Notes under the pieces: model-generated | Seen by the model: only the letters and a program-made list of their open reading frames with translations | What the model was told of the DNA's origin: nothing | Database searches by the model: none | Position numbers and translations under genes: made by a program | In this document: piece by piece, positions 17,008 to 26,307 of the stretch | Layout: each line of letters starts with the position of its first letter | Position numbering within the stretch: position 1 is the stretch's first letter | Assembly (NCBI GenBank): GCA_015232405.1 | Contig: JADFZS010000021.1 | Location: 1-50,207 of the forward strand | DNA: 50,207 nucleotides | DNA from: Magnetococcales bacterium | GTDB lineage: Bacteria; Pseudomonadota; Magnetococcia; Magnetococcales; JADFYX01 | Reading direction: 5' to 3'

Positions 17008-17766
17008 GTGATTTATCATAAGAAAATTGCCATTTTGTTAACAGCATTTGGTTTTGTACTTGGTGCAAGCAATATAGCCTCTGCCTCTAACGATTGCTTT
17101 GAAGAAGGGAAAGATCGTGATTGGTGTGATAAATTTAATATTTCATTTATGGATAAAGGTGGTAACAGCGATATACAAAGTCTCTCCCTGTCCAACTTGA
17201 TGCAGTACCGATTAGTAAAAAAAGTAAGACTCTCCTGGGAACTAAAGGGAACCAAGGGTGAGTCTGACGGTGAGCTGTCTGCTGAAAATTACGCCACCAC
17301 GATAGAGGCCAGATATTCACCATCAGCAAGTTACTATTTTGTTAATTTGGGCTGGGAAAAAGATGAATTCAGAGGTATAGATAGAAATCTCTCTGTTGGA
17401 CCCGGTGTTGGTTTTAAAATATTCGACGGTCATGCTCTTAAACTATCTACAGAGGCTGCTCTTCATTATGACCTGGAAAAAGGTACCGATGGAAGCCGGG
17501 AGGAGATTGCCAAGGGTTTATTAAAGATGGATTACTCTTATCTCTTCTACGATAGATATACACTTAGCGAAATTTTGGAATATGATAGAGAGCTAGACGA
17601 TGGCAATAAATATGGCATAACATCAGAAACCAAATTATCATCTAAAATGTCAAAAACCCTCTCAATGAACATAACATATACCCTTAAGTATGACAGTAAG
17701 CCACTATCGTCGGAATATAAAAAATTGGATAGAACACTAACTGTGGGAGTTGAGAAGTTATTCTAA
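17008..17766 (+). CDS. DUF481-like outer-membrane beta-barrel protein
   Basis: A 252-residue exported protein. A signal peptide covers residues 1-26 (ending SNIASAS). The mature part consists of alternating hydrophobic/polar strands with aromatic belts (for example YYFVNLGWEKDEFRG). It ends in a terminal Phe, as outer-membrane barrels do. The pattern of an N-terminal strand with GNSDIQSLSLS and repeated strands resembles the DUF481/YdiY family. The start is GTG with AAAGGGAG upstream; no better ATG exists. The role is unknown. It lies convergent to the sulfotransferase gene, with one base between stops. Confidence 0.72.
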   Translation: MIYHKKIAILLTAFGFVLGASNIASASNDCFEEGKDRDWCDKFNISFMDKGGNSDIQSLSLSNLMQYRLVKKVRLSWELKGTKGESDGELSAENYATTIEARYSPSASYYFVNLGWEKDEFRGIDRNLSVGPGVGFKIFDGHALKLSTEAALHYDLEKGTDGSREEIAKGLLKMDYSYLFYDRYTLSEILEYDRELDDGNKYGITSETKLSSKMSKTLSMNITYTLKYDSKPLSSEYKKLDRTLTVGVEKLF

Positions 17767-17767
17767 A

Positions 17768-20326
17768 TTAAGGGATATCAATATTTTTGCACTCATATTC
17801 AAATAAAAAATGCCACGGTTCGGTTGGTTGTTCAAGAAGATCTTTTGCTGACTTTAAAGCTGCGGCTTCTTGAGCTGGCAGGTTTAGTTGTTTATACATT
17901 TTAGCCAGATTTTCAAACCATTGATGTCTATGTGGGTTGAGTTTTACGGAAACTTCTACAAGAGCCACCCCTTTTAATTGGTTGCCTAGTCTAAACCTGG
18001 CGATACCAAGATAGTGGGTGGCTCCTGCATGTTTGGGGTGACAATCTAAAATCTTACGAAAAATAGTTTCAGCTTCTCTATTGTTGTGGTTATTTATCAT
18101 CGTTACCCCCTTGATAAAATAGCCGGGAGGTAAAGCAGATTTTTTACCATCTGTAACACTGACAACATTTGCTAGCTCAACTGATAGAGCCTTTTGTAAC
18201 GGTTCTAAAAATTCGCTATAATTTCGCCATCGCTGCCGTGATGTTTTATAAATTGGTTGTCTTACCTGCCAAAAACTGGCTGTTTTTACCGTTCTATCCA
18301 GTTTGTTAAAGTTTAAAACCTGGGGGTTCCAATCAATGCCTATTTTCTCCAACATTTTACGGCTATAATACTCCGGCTTTTCAACCAGTCCTTCGTAGGG
18401 TATCTCCAATATTCTTCCGGGTAGAACCCGATGCCAGTGATCCATCAACCTCTGGTGGTCCACCAGCTGTTCTCCAATATTTTTTAGATCATAGGCGAAA
18501 CCCATACCGCCAAATTTTGCCTGATAGTCGGTAAAATAATTTGATATTGCACAATCTCTGGCATCACGCTGTATATGTATAATCGTAGCGTTGGGAAAAA
18601 ACAGATGGATCAAGCCGATATTTTCAAAATTATGAGGTAGTTTATCCACCACTCTCAAGGCCGAAGGTTCAAACTGTTGCAAATCTGCCAGCAGTGGTTG
18701 GGCCAGGGTTTGACTCTCTGAATTTGTCAACTCAGATATACATTGGGGGTACTCATGGGTTGAGCCGATATGTTGTTCCCAAGCCGATAGAGTTGCAATT
18801 AATGATGGAATTTGTCCAAGCTCTCCTGCACCAAAAATATCAGGATGGCTGGCTAGAATTTGTTCCACTAAAGTAGTACCAGAACGGGGCATACCCAAAA
18901 CAAAAATCGGAAGCTTAGATGGATCGCCAAAGTCTTTTCTCTGGGCAAAAAACTCCTTTGAGAACGCCCCCATTATCTCCTCAACATATCCCCTGTGTAC
19001 CTCTGGGTTATAGGGCAAAAAGAGCTGGCTTACCCGGTTGGCCTCGGTAGCAAGTTCAAAGGCCTTTGCATAGCTTTTAGCTTTCTCCCATGCCACAGCC
19101 AAATCAAACATAAGGTTGCTGCGTACCGGACCTTGCAAAGATGGCATACGGGCAGCTTTTTCAATTTTTTCAAGTATTGTCGGATCGTCGGGAAAACGGC
19201 GAGCAGTGGTGAGTGCAGAAAAACCGATTACAGGGTTTTTCTCATTTACAGTTTCAAAATGTCCTATTGCCTCATTAATCTTTCCTAAGTGCAGCAACAG
19301 ATAACCATAACCAAGACGGGCTTGGGGAAAATCTTCCACCTCTTTTAGTGCCTGTAAAAAATACTTTTGAGCCTCTATATGTTCATCACCATGGCTGTGG
19401 GCAAATGCCAAGGCGGTGATAGCCTCGGCAGGTAAAAGCCCAGTTTTACCCTTGGTTAACTCAACCGCTTTTAAAGCGGCTTGAATTGCTGCTTCTTGGG
19501 AATAGTTTGGGGCGCAAGCTCTGGATAATCTTGCCCATAAAGAACTATTTTCAGGCTCTTTTTTAATGCACCTACCTAAATATTCAACAGCCTGACCAAA
19601 ACGGCCTTGGAGGAGTGAAAGCTCTGCTAACTGCCCCAATATCTCTATGTTATCAGGAAACTTTCCAAGAGCTTTTCGCAGATATAGCTCTGCCTCGTTG
19701 TGCCTGTTACAAGCAGCCAATACCAGGGTATAGATGGTTAGTCCATCTGGTTCATCAACCCCTGACCCTTGCAAAATCTCATGGGCCAGCTTTTCCGCCT
19801 CATCCAAACGGTTTAAAGCCAGCAACGCTTCAACTCGGCTTTTCTTGGCAAGTGGAGTAGCTGGTTTGTTATTTAGCGATGGATGATCAAGCTCATCAAG
19901 GGCTGATTGAGGTTCACCCAATAAAAGCTGAATACGGGCAAGATTAACGCAATAAGCTGCTAACCCAGGTTCCAGATCACGGGCCAAAATAAGAGAATCT
20001 TGGGCCTCACAAAGTCTACCCAATTTCATCAATGCCATACCTGCCCGACCATGGGCTAAGGCAAGTTTGGGATCTTTTGCAATAGCAAGTTCAAGATACT
20101 GCAAAGCGGTGTCAGGCTCCTCCAACAGCAGATAACCACCACCTAAATCTGCCAGAGCAGAGGGGTCCATATTTGTGCTATATTGACGGGATTCTTCTAG
20201 ATATTTTCGACTAGCTTCACTGTTGCCCTGCTGCAAAATGACAATTGCCAACAGAGCTTGAACAGAAGATTTTTCAACTCCAGACTGGGTTTTTGCCAAC
20301 AGTTTAAAACACTCTCTTTCCACCAA
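17768..20326 (-). CDS. TPR-sulfotransferase-TPR protein
   Basis: An 852-residue cytoplasmic protein. About ten TPR units fill residues 1-440. A sulfotransferase domain follows at about 465-725, with the PAPS-binding loop GMPRSGTTLVEQIL near 475 and a 3'-phosphate-binding RDARDCAISNYF segment near 580. Two or three more TPRs form the C-terminus. Such proteins transfer sulfate from PAPS to a protein or glycan, with TPRs likely binding the substrate. The start is uncertain: TTG at 20326 is the first near-standard codon, but TPR-like sequence continues upstream to a CTG at 20395 preceded by AGGGAG. An in-frame ATG at 20434 is cut off by TAG two codons later. The neighbouring surface protein is a possible target. 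Confidence 0.85.
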   Translation of the reverse strand: MVERECFKLLAKTQSGVEKSSVQALLAIVILQQGNSEASRKYLEESRQYSTNMDPSALADLGGGYLLLEEPDTALQYLELAIAKDPKLALAHGRAGMALMKLGRLCEAQDSLILARDLEPGLAAYCVNLARIQLLLGEPQSALDELDHPSLNNKPATPLAKKSRVEALLALNRLDEAEKLAHEILQGSGVDEPDGLTIYTLVLAACNRHNEAELYLRKALGKFPDNIEILGQLAELSLLQGRFGQAVEYLGRCIKKEPENSSLWARLSRACAPNYSQEAAIQAALKAVELTKGKTGLLPAEAITALAFAHSHGDEHIEAQKYFLQALKEVEDFPQARLGYGYLLLHLGKINEAIGHFETVNEKNPVIGFSALTTARRFPDDPTILEKIEKAARMPSLQGPVRSNLMFDLAVAWEKAKSYAKAFELATEANRVSQLFLPYNPEVHRGYVEEIMGAFSKEFFAQRKDFGDPSKLPIFVLGMPRSGTTLVEQILASHPDIFGAGELGQIPSLIATLSAWEQHIGSTHEYPQCISELTNSESQTLAQPLLADLQQFEPSALRVVDKLPHNFENIGLIHLFFPNATIIHIQRDARDCAISNYFTDYQAKFGGMGFAYDLKNIGEQLVDHQRLMDHWHRVLPGRILEIPYEGLVEKPEYYSRKMLEKIGIDWNPQVLNFNKLDRTVKTASFWQVRQPIYKTSRQRWRNYSEFLEPLQKALSVELANVVSVTDGKKSALPPGYFIKGVTMINNHNNREAETIFRKILDCHPKHAGATHYLGIARFRLGNQLKGVALVEVSVKLNPHRHQWFENLAKMYKQLNLPAQEAAALKSAKDLLEQPTEPWHFLFEYECKNIDIP

Positions 20327-20491
20327 ATCAAGTCTGCCTTGGCGATGTTTTTGGCGGAGAGTTAGCAGTTGTTGTATGAAAGATCTGCTATTCAGGTTTT
20401 GCTCCCTTTGTTTATTAAAAACGCACTAGGACATGTTATTATTGCTGCCTTTAGAAAAGTTAAAACAGGAGCAAAACTATATGTCCGGTTA

Positions 20492-20512
20492 TCCTATTTT
20501 TGTAAAATAGGA
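20492..20512 (-). terminator. Hairpin after the FecR-domain gene
   Basis: Nine-base perfect arms, TCCTATTTT (20492-20500) and AAAATAGGA (20504-20512), enclose a three-base loop. It lies 15 bases past the stop of the FecR-domain gene on the minus strand. It is AT-rich and lacks a T run after the stem, so it may be a weak terminator. Confidence 0.4.
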
Positions 20513-20527
20513 AAAAACCAAATTGAC

Positions 20528-23500
20528 CTATACAAACTCTACTGTTAATAGGGAAAGATTACCTGAAATACCATTTGCAGAAACGGTATTTATTGCTACA
20601 TACCCTCCTGTTGTGTGTACTTTGAAAAATCCGGTATTATTCGCAGTAGTATGGGAAATTCTTATTTTTGTTCTAGAGTTATTCGGTGTTGAAGCTTTGG
20701 TGTAGGTCAAATATCTTGTCGGCAGGGCATTGGTTTTTTTTACCCACCCGGAACCAAAAGCAGTATTGGCGGTAGAAAATCTAATAATATCTGTTGTAAC
20801 ATCAAAATTTGTACCTGTTGGGGTAAAATCCAAACCTGAATAAACCCCGGTCATACTTACAATATCCTGTCCAGAGGTGAATGTTAGTGCTTGACTTGCT
20901 GATGTCACAGTGTTCAAAATACCTATTGTCAAAGATTGGGTAGATCCTCCATCACTGCCATATGTCAGGCCGTTGATACTTGCAGTTATCGTCTCACCAT
21001 CGTCCTCGATGCCATCGTTGATGACAGCAAAATTTGTATGGCCGGTAAGGGAGCCAGCAGATATGGTTATGTCTGACACTGCCCCATAATCTATTCCCTC
21101 AGAAGCAGTACCACCCATCAATACATCAACCGTTATATCTTGACCATATGCCACATCGGCGGTGGCAGTTAATATCACAGTTGATGCGTCACTCTCAGTG
21201 GCGGTTTTGTAGTTGCCGGATGAATCACCATAGCTAAGTGATATCGATGGATAGTTGGCATAGATAGTATCACTATCTTGACTTATAGCTGTGGAGTATG
21301 TGTCGCTGGTGTTGCCAGCGGAATCTTGCAAAACCAAACTTACAGGTATATCACTAGCTGCGGTATAGTTGGTTCCTCCATCAGCAATAGCAAAAGATGC
21401 TTCATAGGTGTTGGGGTTGATTTTGTTTAAAGAATAGAGAGAAAAGCCGCCAATTGTGCCACTGCTTAACGATAAATAATCTCTATCATTGCCCACAGTT
21501 ATAGTAGCAGTCACCACATCTCCTACATACATGGTGCTGTTATCTATACTTACAGAGGAGATAACAGGTTTTACAGCGTCAACCACAACAAAAGCACCCT
21601 CATGATGACCGTCATAGTGCATGTTGGCATCAACACCTGTACTACCTGTTATGGTGTCTCCATTCAGATTAAAGCTATCTACCACAAGACCATCAACATC
21701 TAAATCACCAGTCACCACCGTATAGCTGTAAGTAATGCTGCTGCTTGTATGGGAAGAGTATGTCGCATTTACAATATTAGCACCCAAAACAAATGAAATG
21801 TATGAGCTACTTCCAGAAAGAGTGATATCTCTATCAAAAGATAGTGTTACCTCCAAGGTATCTCCTGCCACATAAAAACCATCATGGGGAGGTGATATAT
21901 GGATAATCCTCGGTGCATTGACATTTGTATCATCAGCTTCTGGGGTGGGTGCAGGCTCGGTTATTGTTGTGGCAGTGACTTCTGTGACAGTTTGTTCAAC
22001 AATAACAATATCTTGCTCATCATCTTCATAGCCCACGGGAGTCAGATTGATGGATTCATTGTATTCGGTGTTGATTATCACATTTTGATCATCATCAGAA
22101 TTTACATTTTGCTCATAAATATCAGTCTCATCCGAATATACAATAGAGATTGGGGGGTCGTCATTTGTATAGGTATAATTTGTTGTGCTAATGGGATCAG
22201 TATTTGAGTTTGTAATATCACCACTTAATTGATCGCCAACTATCTGGTTTATATCGTTGTCAGTAAATGATCCATTATTAAGTTGGTCATCGTTAAACTG
22301 AACATCTGTGGAGCCATCATTTAGTGGGCTATCGCTAGCCAAAGCATCATTAAGTGTGGATTCATCAAGGGGACCATCACCTATTGGAATTTCACCAAGT
22401 GGAGCATCACCTAAGGGAATGTCATCTAATGGACCATCGCCTATGGGTTCATCCAATAGCTCAGCTGCTCCGGCAACCTCATCGGCTGAAGCCTTGATTA
22501 CATCTTCTAAAACACCATCCTCTTGGGGGTTGGACTCACCATCTCCACCATCTAAAAAGGACTCTTCTGCCGGACCATCTTCTGGTGGTTCATCACCAAA
22601 GGGAGTACCTTCGCCATCTTCTGCTGGGGCATCACCATCAAGTCTCTCACCTTCACCACCAGGGGGAGCTTCACCCTCTTCTACTCTCTCGCCATCTCCC
22701 TCTAACGGAGCATCTCCTTCGGCTCTACCTTCACCTTCTCCCTCACCTTCGTCCTCTGCTTTGCCTTCCCCTTCACCTTCTGGTGAAACTTCGCCCTCAC
22801 CTTCACCTTCTGGTGGAGCTTCACCCTCTGCTTCACTCTCCCCCTCACCTTCCGGTGGAGCTTCACCCTCCCCCTCACCTTCCGGTGGAGCTTCTCCCTC
22901 TCCTTCACCTTTTGACTTTACTTCTGCCTCCCCTTCGTCCCCAGCATCACTCTCGCCATCACCATCTTGAGATGCCTCGTTATTATCTGATCTATTTTGA
23001 CCAGGGGCAGTGGGGCGTATCTGGATTGTTGTGCCATAGCGTTGGGCAACTTGAGCTGCTGACATCACAAAAGGTATTGCTGGTGGTGCGGTATAACTTG
23101 TAACGCTAGTTGTCTGGTTGGCCTGGCTAAGAATTTGAGTACCAGCATCATTGCTAACCGAGATCTCACCCACTCCACCATCGGCATCAGCAAGTAGGGT
23201 AAAGGTATTTTCACTACCCTCGGCTCCTGCTTGTCCGGCAACTGTTGTACCCCGGATACCGATAGAGGCAACGGGAGTTTTAAATATCATGGCATCATGG
23301 CCAAGTTTGGCAACTTCACCACTGACAAAAGAGAACGTTCCCTGGACAACCTCCGTGGTTGACTTTCCTACACCTGCACCGGGATCATAGGTCATCTCCT
23401 CAATGACCATACGTCCGCTAGAGCCTAAAGAGACGGTGCTATCATCAGCATAAACAAGCCCTACACTACCGTTGTCAGCTGTCTCAATTACGTCCCCTTC

Positions 23501-23926
23501 ATGGAGAGCCATACCCTGTTTTGCCGCCAGCTTTAAACCACCACGGATAATAACAACATCGCCGTTGACAGTTTCCAATGAGCCAATGGCCGACAGATCA
23601 TTTACACTGTTTGTGCTTGCCTCGGCAACCATAACAGGATGTTCTGGTTGGGCGAGATGTGATACCAGCGATTTGGTAATTCTTGCTCCGGCAAGAGTTT
23701 GCAGTTCAGGCTGGGTCTCTTGGGAAAAATAGGATTGAATACGAATTGACTGACCTGCATGTTCACCACTGCCCCTAAGAATAAGATCATCACCTTGGGA
23801 GTGAAAATCGGCCCGTAACAACATATTCCCTTGGGGTAATATCAAGCTATCCACACCTGTAGCATCCAGAACATAGGTGTGCATTTCAAAGGGGTTAGCT
23901 GATATATTATCTCTTTGTTGCAACAT
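20528..23926 (-). CDS. Large FecR-domain/Calx-beta surface protein with acidic repeats
   Basis: A 1132-residue acidic protein without an N-terminal signal peptide, consistent with type I secretion. A FecR-like domain occupies about residues 110-240 (NGDVVIIRGG, GDVIETADNGSVGLVYADDS, PVASIGIRGT). From about 320 to 460 comes a Glu/Gly-rich low-complexity tract with decapeptide repeats like EGEGEAPPEG, then pentapeptide-like GDGPLD/GDAPLG repeats near 490-530. Ig-like or cadherin-like domains follow at about 690-900, and a Calx-beta-like domain at about 905-1010 (ASEGIDYGAVSDITISAG, then DGIEDDGETI). The C-terminal 110 residues are aromatic and Thr/Asn-rich, as in type I targets. It is probably an adhesin or matrix protein. 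No ABC/HlyD genes are nearby. Confidence 0.8.
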   Translation of the reverse strand: MLQQRDNISANPFEMHTYVLDATGVDSLILPQGNMLLRADFHSQGDDLILRGSGEHAGQSIRIQSYFSQETQPELQTLAGARITKSLVSHLAQPEHPVMVAEASTNSVNDLSAIGSLETVNGDVVIIRGGLKLAAKQGMALHEGDVIETADNGSVGLVYADDSTVSLGSSGRMVIEEMTYDPGAGVGKSTTEVVQGTFSFVSGEVAKLGHDAMIFKTPVASIGIRGTTVAGQAGAEGSENTFTLLADADGGVGEISVSNDAGTQILSQANQTTSVTSYTAPPAIPFVMSAAQVAQRYGTTIQIRPTAPGQNRSDNNEASQDGDGESDAGDEGEAEVKSKGEGEGEAPPEGEGEGEAPPEGEGESEAEGEAPPEGEGEGEVSPEGEGEGKAEDEGEGEGEGRAEGDAPLEGDGERVEEGEAPPGGEGERLDGDAPAEDGEGTPFGDEPPEDGPAEESFLDGGDGESNPQEDGVLEDVIKASADEVAGAAELLDEPIGDGPLDDIPLGDAPLGEIPIGDGPLDESTLNDALASDSPLNDGSTDVQFNDDQLNNGSFTDNDINQIVGDQLSGDITNSNTDPISTTNYTYTNDDPPISIVYSDETDIYEQNVNSDDDQNVIINTEYNESINLTPVGYEDDEQDIVIVEQTVTEVTATTITEPAPTPEADDTNVNAPRIIHISPPHDGFYVAGDTLEVTLSFDRDITLSGSSSYISFVLGANIVNATYSSHTSSSITYSYTVVTGDLDVDGLVVDSFNLNGDTITGSTGVDANMHYDGHHEGAFVVVDAVKPVISSVSIDNSTMYVGDVVTATITVGNDRDYLSLSSGTIGGFSLYSLNKINPNTYEASFAIADGGTNYTAASDIPVSLVLQDSAGNTSDTYSTAISQDSDTIYANYPSISLSYGDSSGNYKTATESDASTVILTATADVAYGQDITVDVLMGGTASEGIDYGAVSDITISAGSLTGHTNFAVINDGIEDDGETITASINGLTYGSDGGSTQSLTIGILNTVTSASQALTFTSGQDIVSMTGVYSGLDFTPTGTNFDVTTDIIRFSTANTAFGSGWVKKTNALPTRYLTYTKASTPNNSRTKIRISHTTANNTGFFKVHTTGGYVAINTVSANGISGNLSLLTVEFV
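22690..22915. repeat. In-frame tandem repeat coding for Glu/Gly/Pro units
   Basis: A degenerate minisatellite inside the FecR-domain gene. The clearest part is a 30-base unit at 22841-22870, repeated at 22871-22900 with a small change. Units are multiples of three and encode EGEGEAPPEG-type decapeptides on the minus strand. Copy number could change without breaking the frame. Confidence 0.8.
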
Positions 23927-24379
23927 TTAAAAGCACCAGACCTCTACAAAACAGCCAGTACATGGCAAAAAAGAAGCTCTTAACACAAAGCTAAAAATAC
24001 ACCAAACCCAGGAAATTTACCTAACATTTTTACTTCAAGTTACAATTTCCGACAAAGACTACAGAGAAAAACCCCATCACTTTGCATTAAAGATGACTGT
24101 TTAGCCTATATAAATTGGATAAGAGAATTAAAAGTGTAATTGATTAGAATTGAGGCATTAGCAAAGAAAAATCAACCGGAGAGTTGAAAGATCCGATTGA
24201 TTTTTCTTGATTTCTTGCATATTTGTTGCTAAATAGCGGTTATCTTTTATGCTTTAAACAGATAAGCTCATCAACATCAAAAACTTGAACATTGGTTTTT
24301 TAGTTTTTGAACTTCTTAAAATATTAAACTCCTACAAAATTAAAACAAGGAGCAGAGTTTAAATTTTAAGCACTATTAT
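23927..24379. other. Intergenic region between the PII-like operon and the FecR-domain gene
   Basis: This 453-bp spacer lies between two minus-strand units. It must hold the end of the five-gene operon and the promoter of the FecR-domain gene. It contains the strong hairpin at 24164-24208. The rest is AT-rich with no recognisable gene. GAGGT lies rather far (about 14 bases) from the FecR-gene ATG. Confidence 0.5.
24164..24208 (-). terminator. Long hairpin, probable terminator of the CNNM/DUF1538/PII-like operon
   Basis: Twelve-base perfect arms, AAGAAAAATCAA (24164-24175) and TTGATTTTTCTT (24197-24208), are extended by an inner CGGA/TCCG pairing after a one-base mismatch. The T-rich arm lies on either strand, so it could act in both directions. 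It is about 170 bases past the PII-like stop codon. Confidence 0.6.
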
Positions 24380-24721
24380 TTAATGACGTTTGAGCATCCT
24401 GTTAAAGTGAGGAATCTGGGGTTGCAATCCTATTGTTTTATCAACAGGTACTACAAAGGCTATACCTGTTCCTGGTTTATCAAACTCCCCTGCTTCATTT
24501 ATGGCTTGCAATACATCATCCACCAAATGTTTAACCAACAATAACAGAATAACATCTGTGCTGATATCTAAATCCAGACCAAAAAATGATTTGGCCTCTG
24601 TAATTCCCGTTCCGTGAGCAGGTAGAACTGTGGAGCCAGGAGCACCAACTTTTTTGGCAGCCTCAACTACTTTTTCTGTCAAATCCGACTTCACAGTGAC
24701 GACCAACAATTGAAAGTCCAT
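24380..24721 (-). CDS. PII-like nucleotide-sensing protein
   Basis: A 113-residue protein of the PII-like family. The ferredoxin-like fold is visible: strand QLLVVTVKSD, helix KVVEAAKKVGAPG, then STVLPAHGTG where classical PII has GRG, a short T-loop region ITEAKSFFGLD, and C-terminal PGTGIAFVVPVD like the PII adenine-nucleotide loop. The Tyr used for uridylylation in GlnB is absent, so it is not a classical nitrogen PII. These proteins form trimers that bind adenine nucleotides and often gate a membrane partner. It follows the second DUF1538 gene by 18 bases and has AGAGGA eight bases before the ATG. A role as regulator of the DUF1538 pair is inferred. Confidence 0.85.
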   Translation of the reverse strand: MDFQLLVVTVKSDLTEKVVEAAKKVGAPGSTVLPAHGTGITEAKSFFGLDLDISTDVILLLLVKHLVDDVLQAINEAGEFDKPGTGIAFVVPVDKTIGLQPQIPHFNRMLKRH

Positions 24722-24739
24722 CGGTTGATTCCTCTTTTC

Positions 24740-25516
24740 TTAGGTTGATTGTTTTCTTCTTGCAGCTTTCCAAGCTGCAATTTGTGCATAGCCCATGACG
24801 GTTATCATGGGAAATAGACTGGCAAAAGCGATTAAGCCAAATCCGTCCAAAGCAGGGTTTCTGCCAGGTATGGTACTGGCTAAACCAAGCCCCAAAGCTG
24901 CCACCAAAGGCACAGTAACTGTAGATGTTGTAACCCCACCAGAATCGTAGGCAAGGGGTATGATCATTTTGGGAGCAAAAAATGTCTGTATTACAACTAT
25001 AATATAGCCCACCACAATAAAGTAGACCAAAGGATAGCCGGTAACTATACGGTATGTTCCAAGGGCGATACCAACCGCAACACCGATGGCAACGGCAACT
25101 CGTAACCCCCAAGGGTCGATTGCCCCATGGGAAGCCATGTTGGCTTTGTTGGCTACAGCTATAAGAGCAGGTTCAGCCAGGGTGGTGGAAAAACCGATCA
25201 TAAAGGCAAAAAGATAGACCCAGCCGTAGGAGTACCACTGAGCATCTGCCGGGGTATCAGGAGTACCAAAAACAAACATTGGTGATGAGAGTTGGGTCGC
25301 CATCAATTTACCGATGGGAAAGAGTGCCAACTCCAGACCAACGAGAAAAAATGTAAGCCCCAAAAGTACAAAGACAAAACCAGCAGCAAGCCGTTTGGGG
25401 TTGCGAATAGGTTGCCGTAAGATCAGCATCTGGAAAAAAAGAATTAGAATCAAAATTGGCGCAACATCGCCAATTGTGCTTAAAAATGTAAAGTATAGAT
25501 TGGTTAGTAGTTCCAT
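24740..25516 (-). CDS. DUF1538 membrane protein, second of a pair
   Basis: A 258-residue membrane protein with about seven hydrophobic segments. It carries the DUF1538 hallmarks: [15 protein letters not shown] near residue 112, [20 protein letters not shown] near residue 190, and [17 protein letters not shown] near residue 230. The repeated helix patterns and the Thr/Ser/Gly-rich motif suggest a transporter with an unwound substrate site. The substrate is not known. The upstream neighbour is its paralog, one base away, with which it may form a heteromer. GGGGGGT just before the ATG is a strong ribosome binding site. Confidence 0.85.
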   Translation of the reverse strand: MELLTNLYFTFLSTIGDVAPILILILFFQMLILRQPIRNPKRLAAGFVFVLLGLTFFLVGLELALFPIGKLMATQLSSPMFVFGTPDTPADAQWYSYGWVYLFAFMIGFSTTLAEPALIAVANKANMASHGAIDPWGLRVAVAIGVAVGIALGTYRIVTGYPLVYFIVVGYIIVVIQTFFAPKMIIPLAYDSGGVTTSTVTVPLVAALGLGLASTIPGRNPALDGFGLIAFASLFPMITVMGYAQIAAWKAARRKQST

Positions 25517-25517
25517 A

Positions 25518-26267
25518 TCACCCCCCTATACCAAATATAAAAATTCCGTATCCCATAACGAAAATCATGGGTAACAGAGAGGCGAAGGCGATCAACCCAA
25601 AACCATCTATCATTGGGTTACGACCCCGAATTGTGGTTGCCAAACCAACACCCAGAGCGGTAACTAGTGGTACAGTAACCGTGGATGTTGTAACACCCCC
25701 GGAGTCAAAGGCAATACCGACAATCTCTTCTGGGGCTATCAAGGTCATAAGAACAACCACAACATAACCACCAATAATCAAATATTGGATGGGCCAACCC
25801 TTTAAAATTCGCAACACACCAACGGTAATAGCTAGACCTACAGATATAGCAACTGAATAGCGCAGACCACTTGCGTAACTCTCTTGGGCTTCACTGCTTT
25901 TTTCCAACAGCCCCGCCTGGGCAGCAATATCTGCAGCCTCCTTGGCAACAGCAATCAGAGCGGGTTCGGCGACTGTAGTGGAGAAACCCAGAGCAAAGCT
26001 AAACACCAATAACCACAACACACTTCCTTTCCTGGCAAATGCTGTTGCCATGCTCTCCCCAATGGGAAACAGCCCCGACTCAAGACCCTGCATAAATAGT
26101 GTCAAGCCAAACAGCACCAACACTGTACCTGTGACAACTCCTAAAAAATCTGGCACAGGTTGCTGTAATACAAAAATCTGGAAACCTGCCACCACCACGA
26201 TAATGGGCAGCAGATCCTTCCCCGATGCGATAAGCTTATTTATCAACCAACTTCTAGAAGTGCTCAT
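25518..26267 (-). CDS. DUF1538 membrane protein, first of a pair
   Basis: A 249-residue paralog of the gene at 24740 with the same motifs: [35 protein letters not shown] and [17 protein letters not shown]. It has about seven membrane segments and a 30-residue soluble insert after the EPALIAVA motif ([18 protein letters not shown]). I chose ATG 26267, which has GGGA nine bases upstream; a TTG five codons earlier lacks a site. It ends one base before the second copy, so translation is probably coupled. Both copies have kept all motifs, arguing for a two-component membrane complex rather than a decaying duplicate. Confidence 0.85.
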   Translation of the reverse strand: MSTSRSWLINKLIASGKDLLPIIVVVAGFQIFVLQQPVPDFLGVVTGTVLVLFGLTLFMQGLESGLFPIGESMATAFARKGSVLWLLVFSFALGFSTTVAEPALIAVAKEAADIAAQAGLLEKSSEAQESYASGLRYSVAISVGLAITVGVLRILKGWPIQYLIIGGYVVVVLMTLIAPEEIVGIAFDSGGVTTSTVTVPLVTALGVGLATTIRGRNPMIDGFGLIAFASLLPMIFVMGYGIFIFGIGG

Positions 26268-26307
26268 AAAAACATATCCCAAACTACTACTTGATTATTC
26301 CCACCTT

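Noticed and set aside
22841..22900. 30-bp tandem repeat as a CRISPR array
   Set aside because: Units are directly adjacent without unique spacers and lie inside a coding frame.
22308..22970. Long + strand frame encoding Pro/Ser repeats (PSPSPSGGASPS type)
   Set aside because: It is the antisense of the Glu/Gly repeat tract in the FecR-domain gene. The low-complexity codons keep several frames open. The domain evidence is all on the minus strand.
22585..23103. His/Leu-rich + strand frame over the same repeats
   Set aside because: Another by-product of the repeat composition, without a start site or domain.
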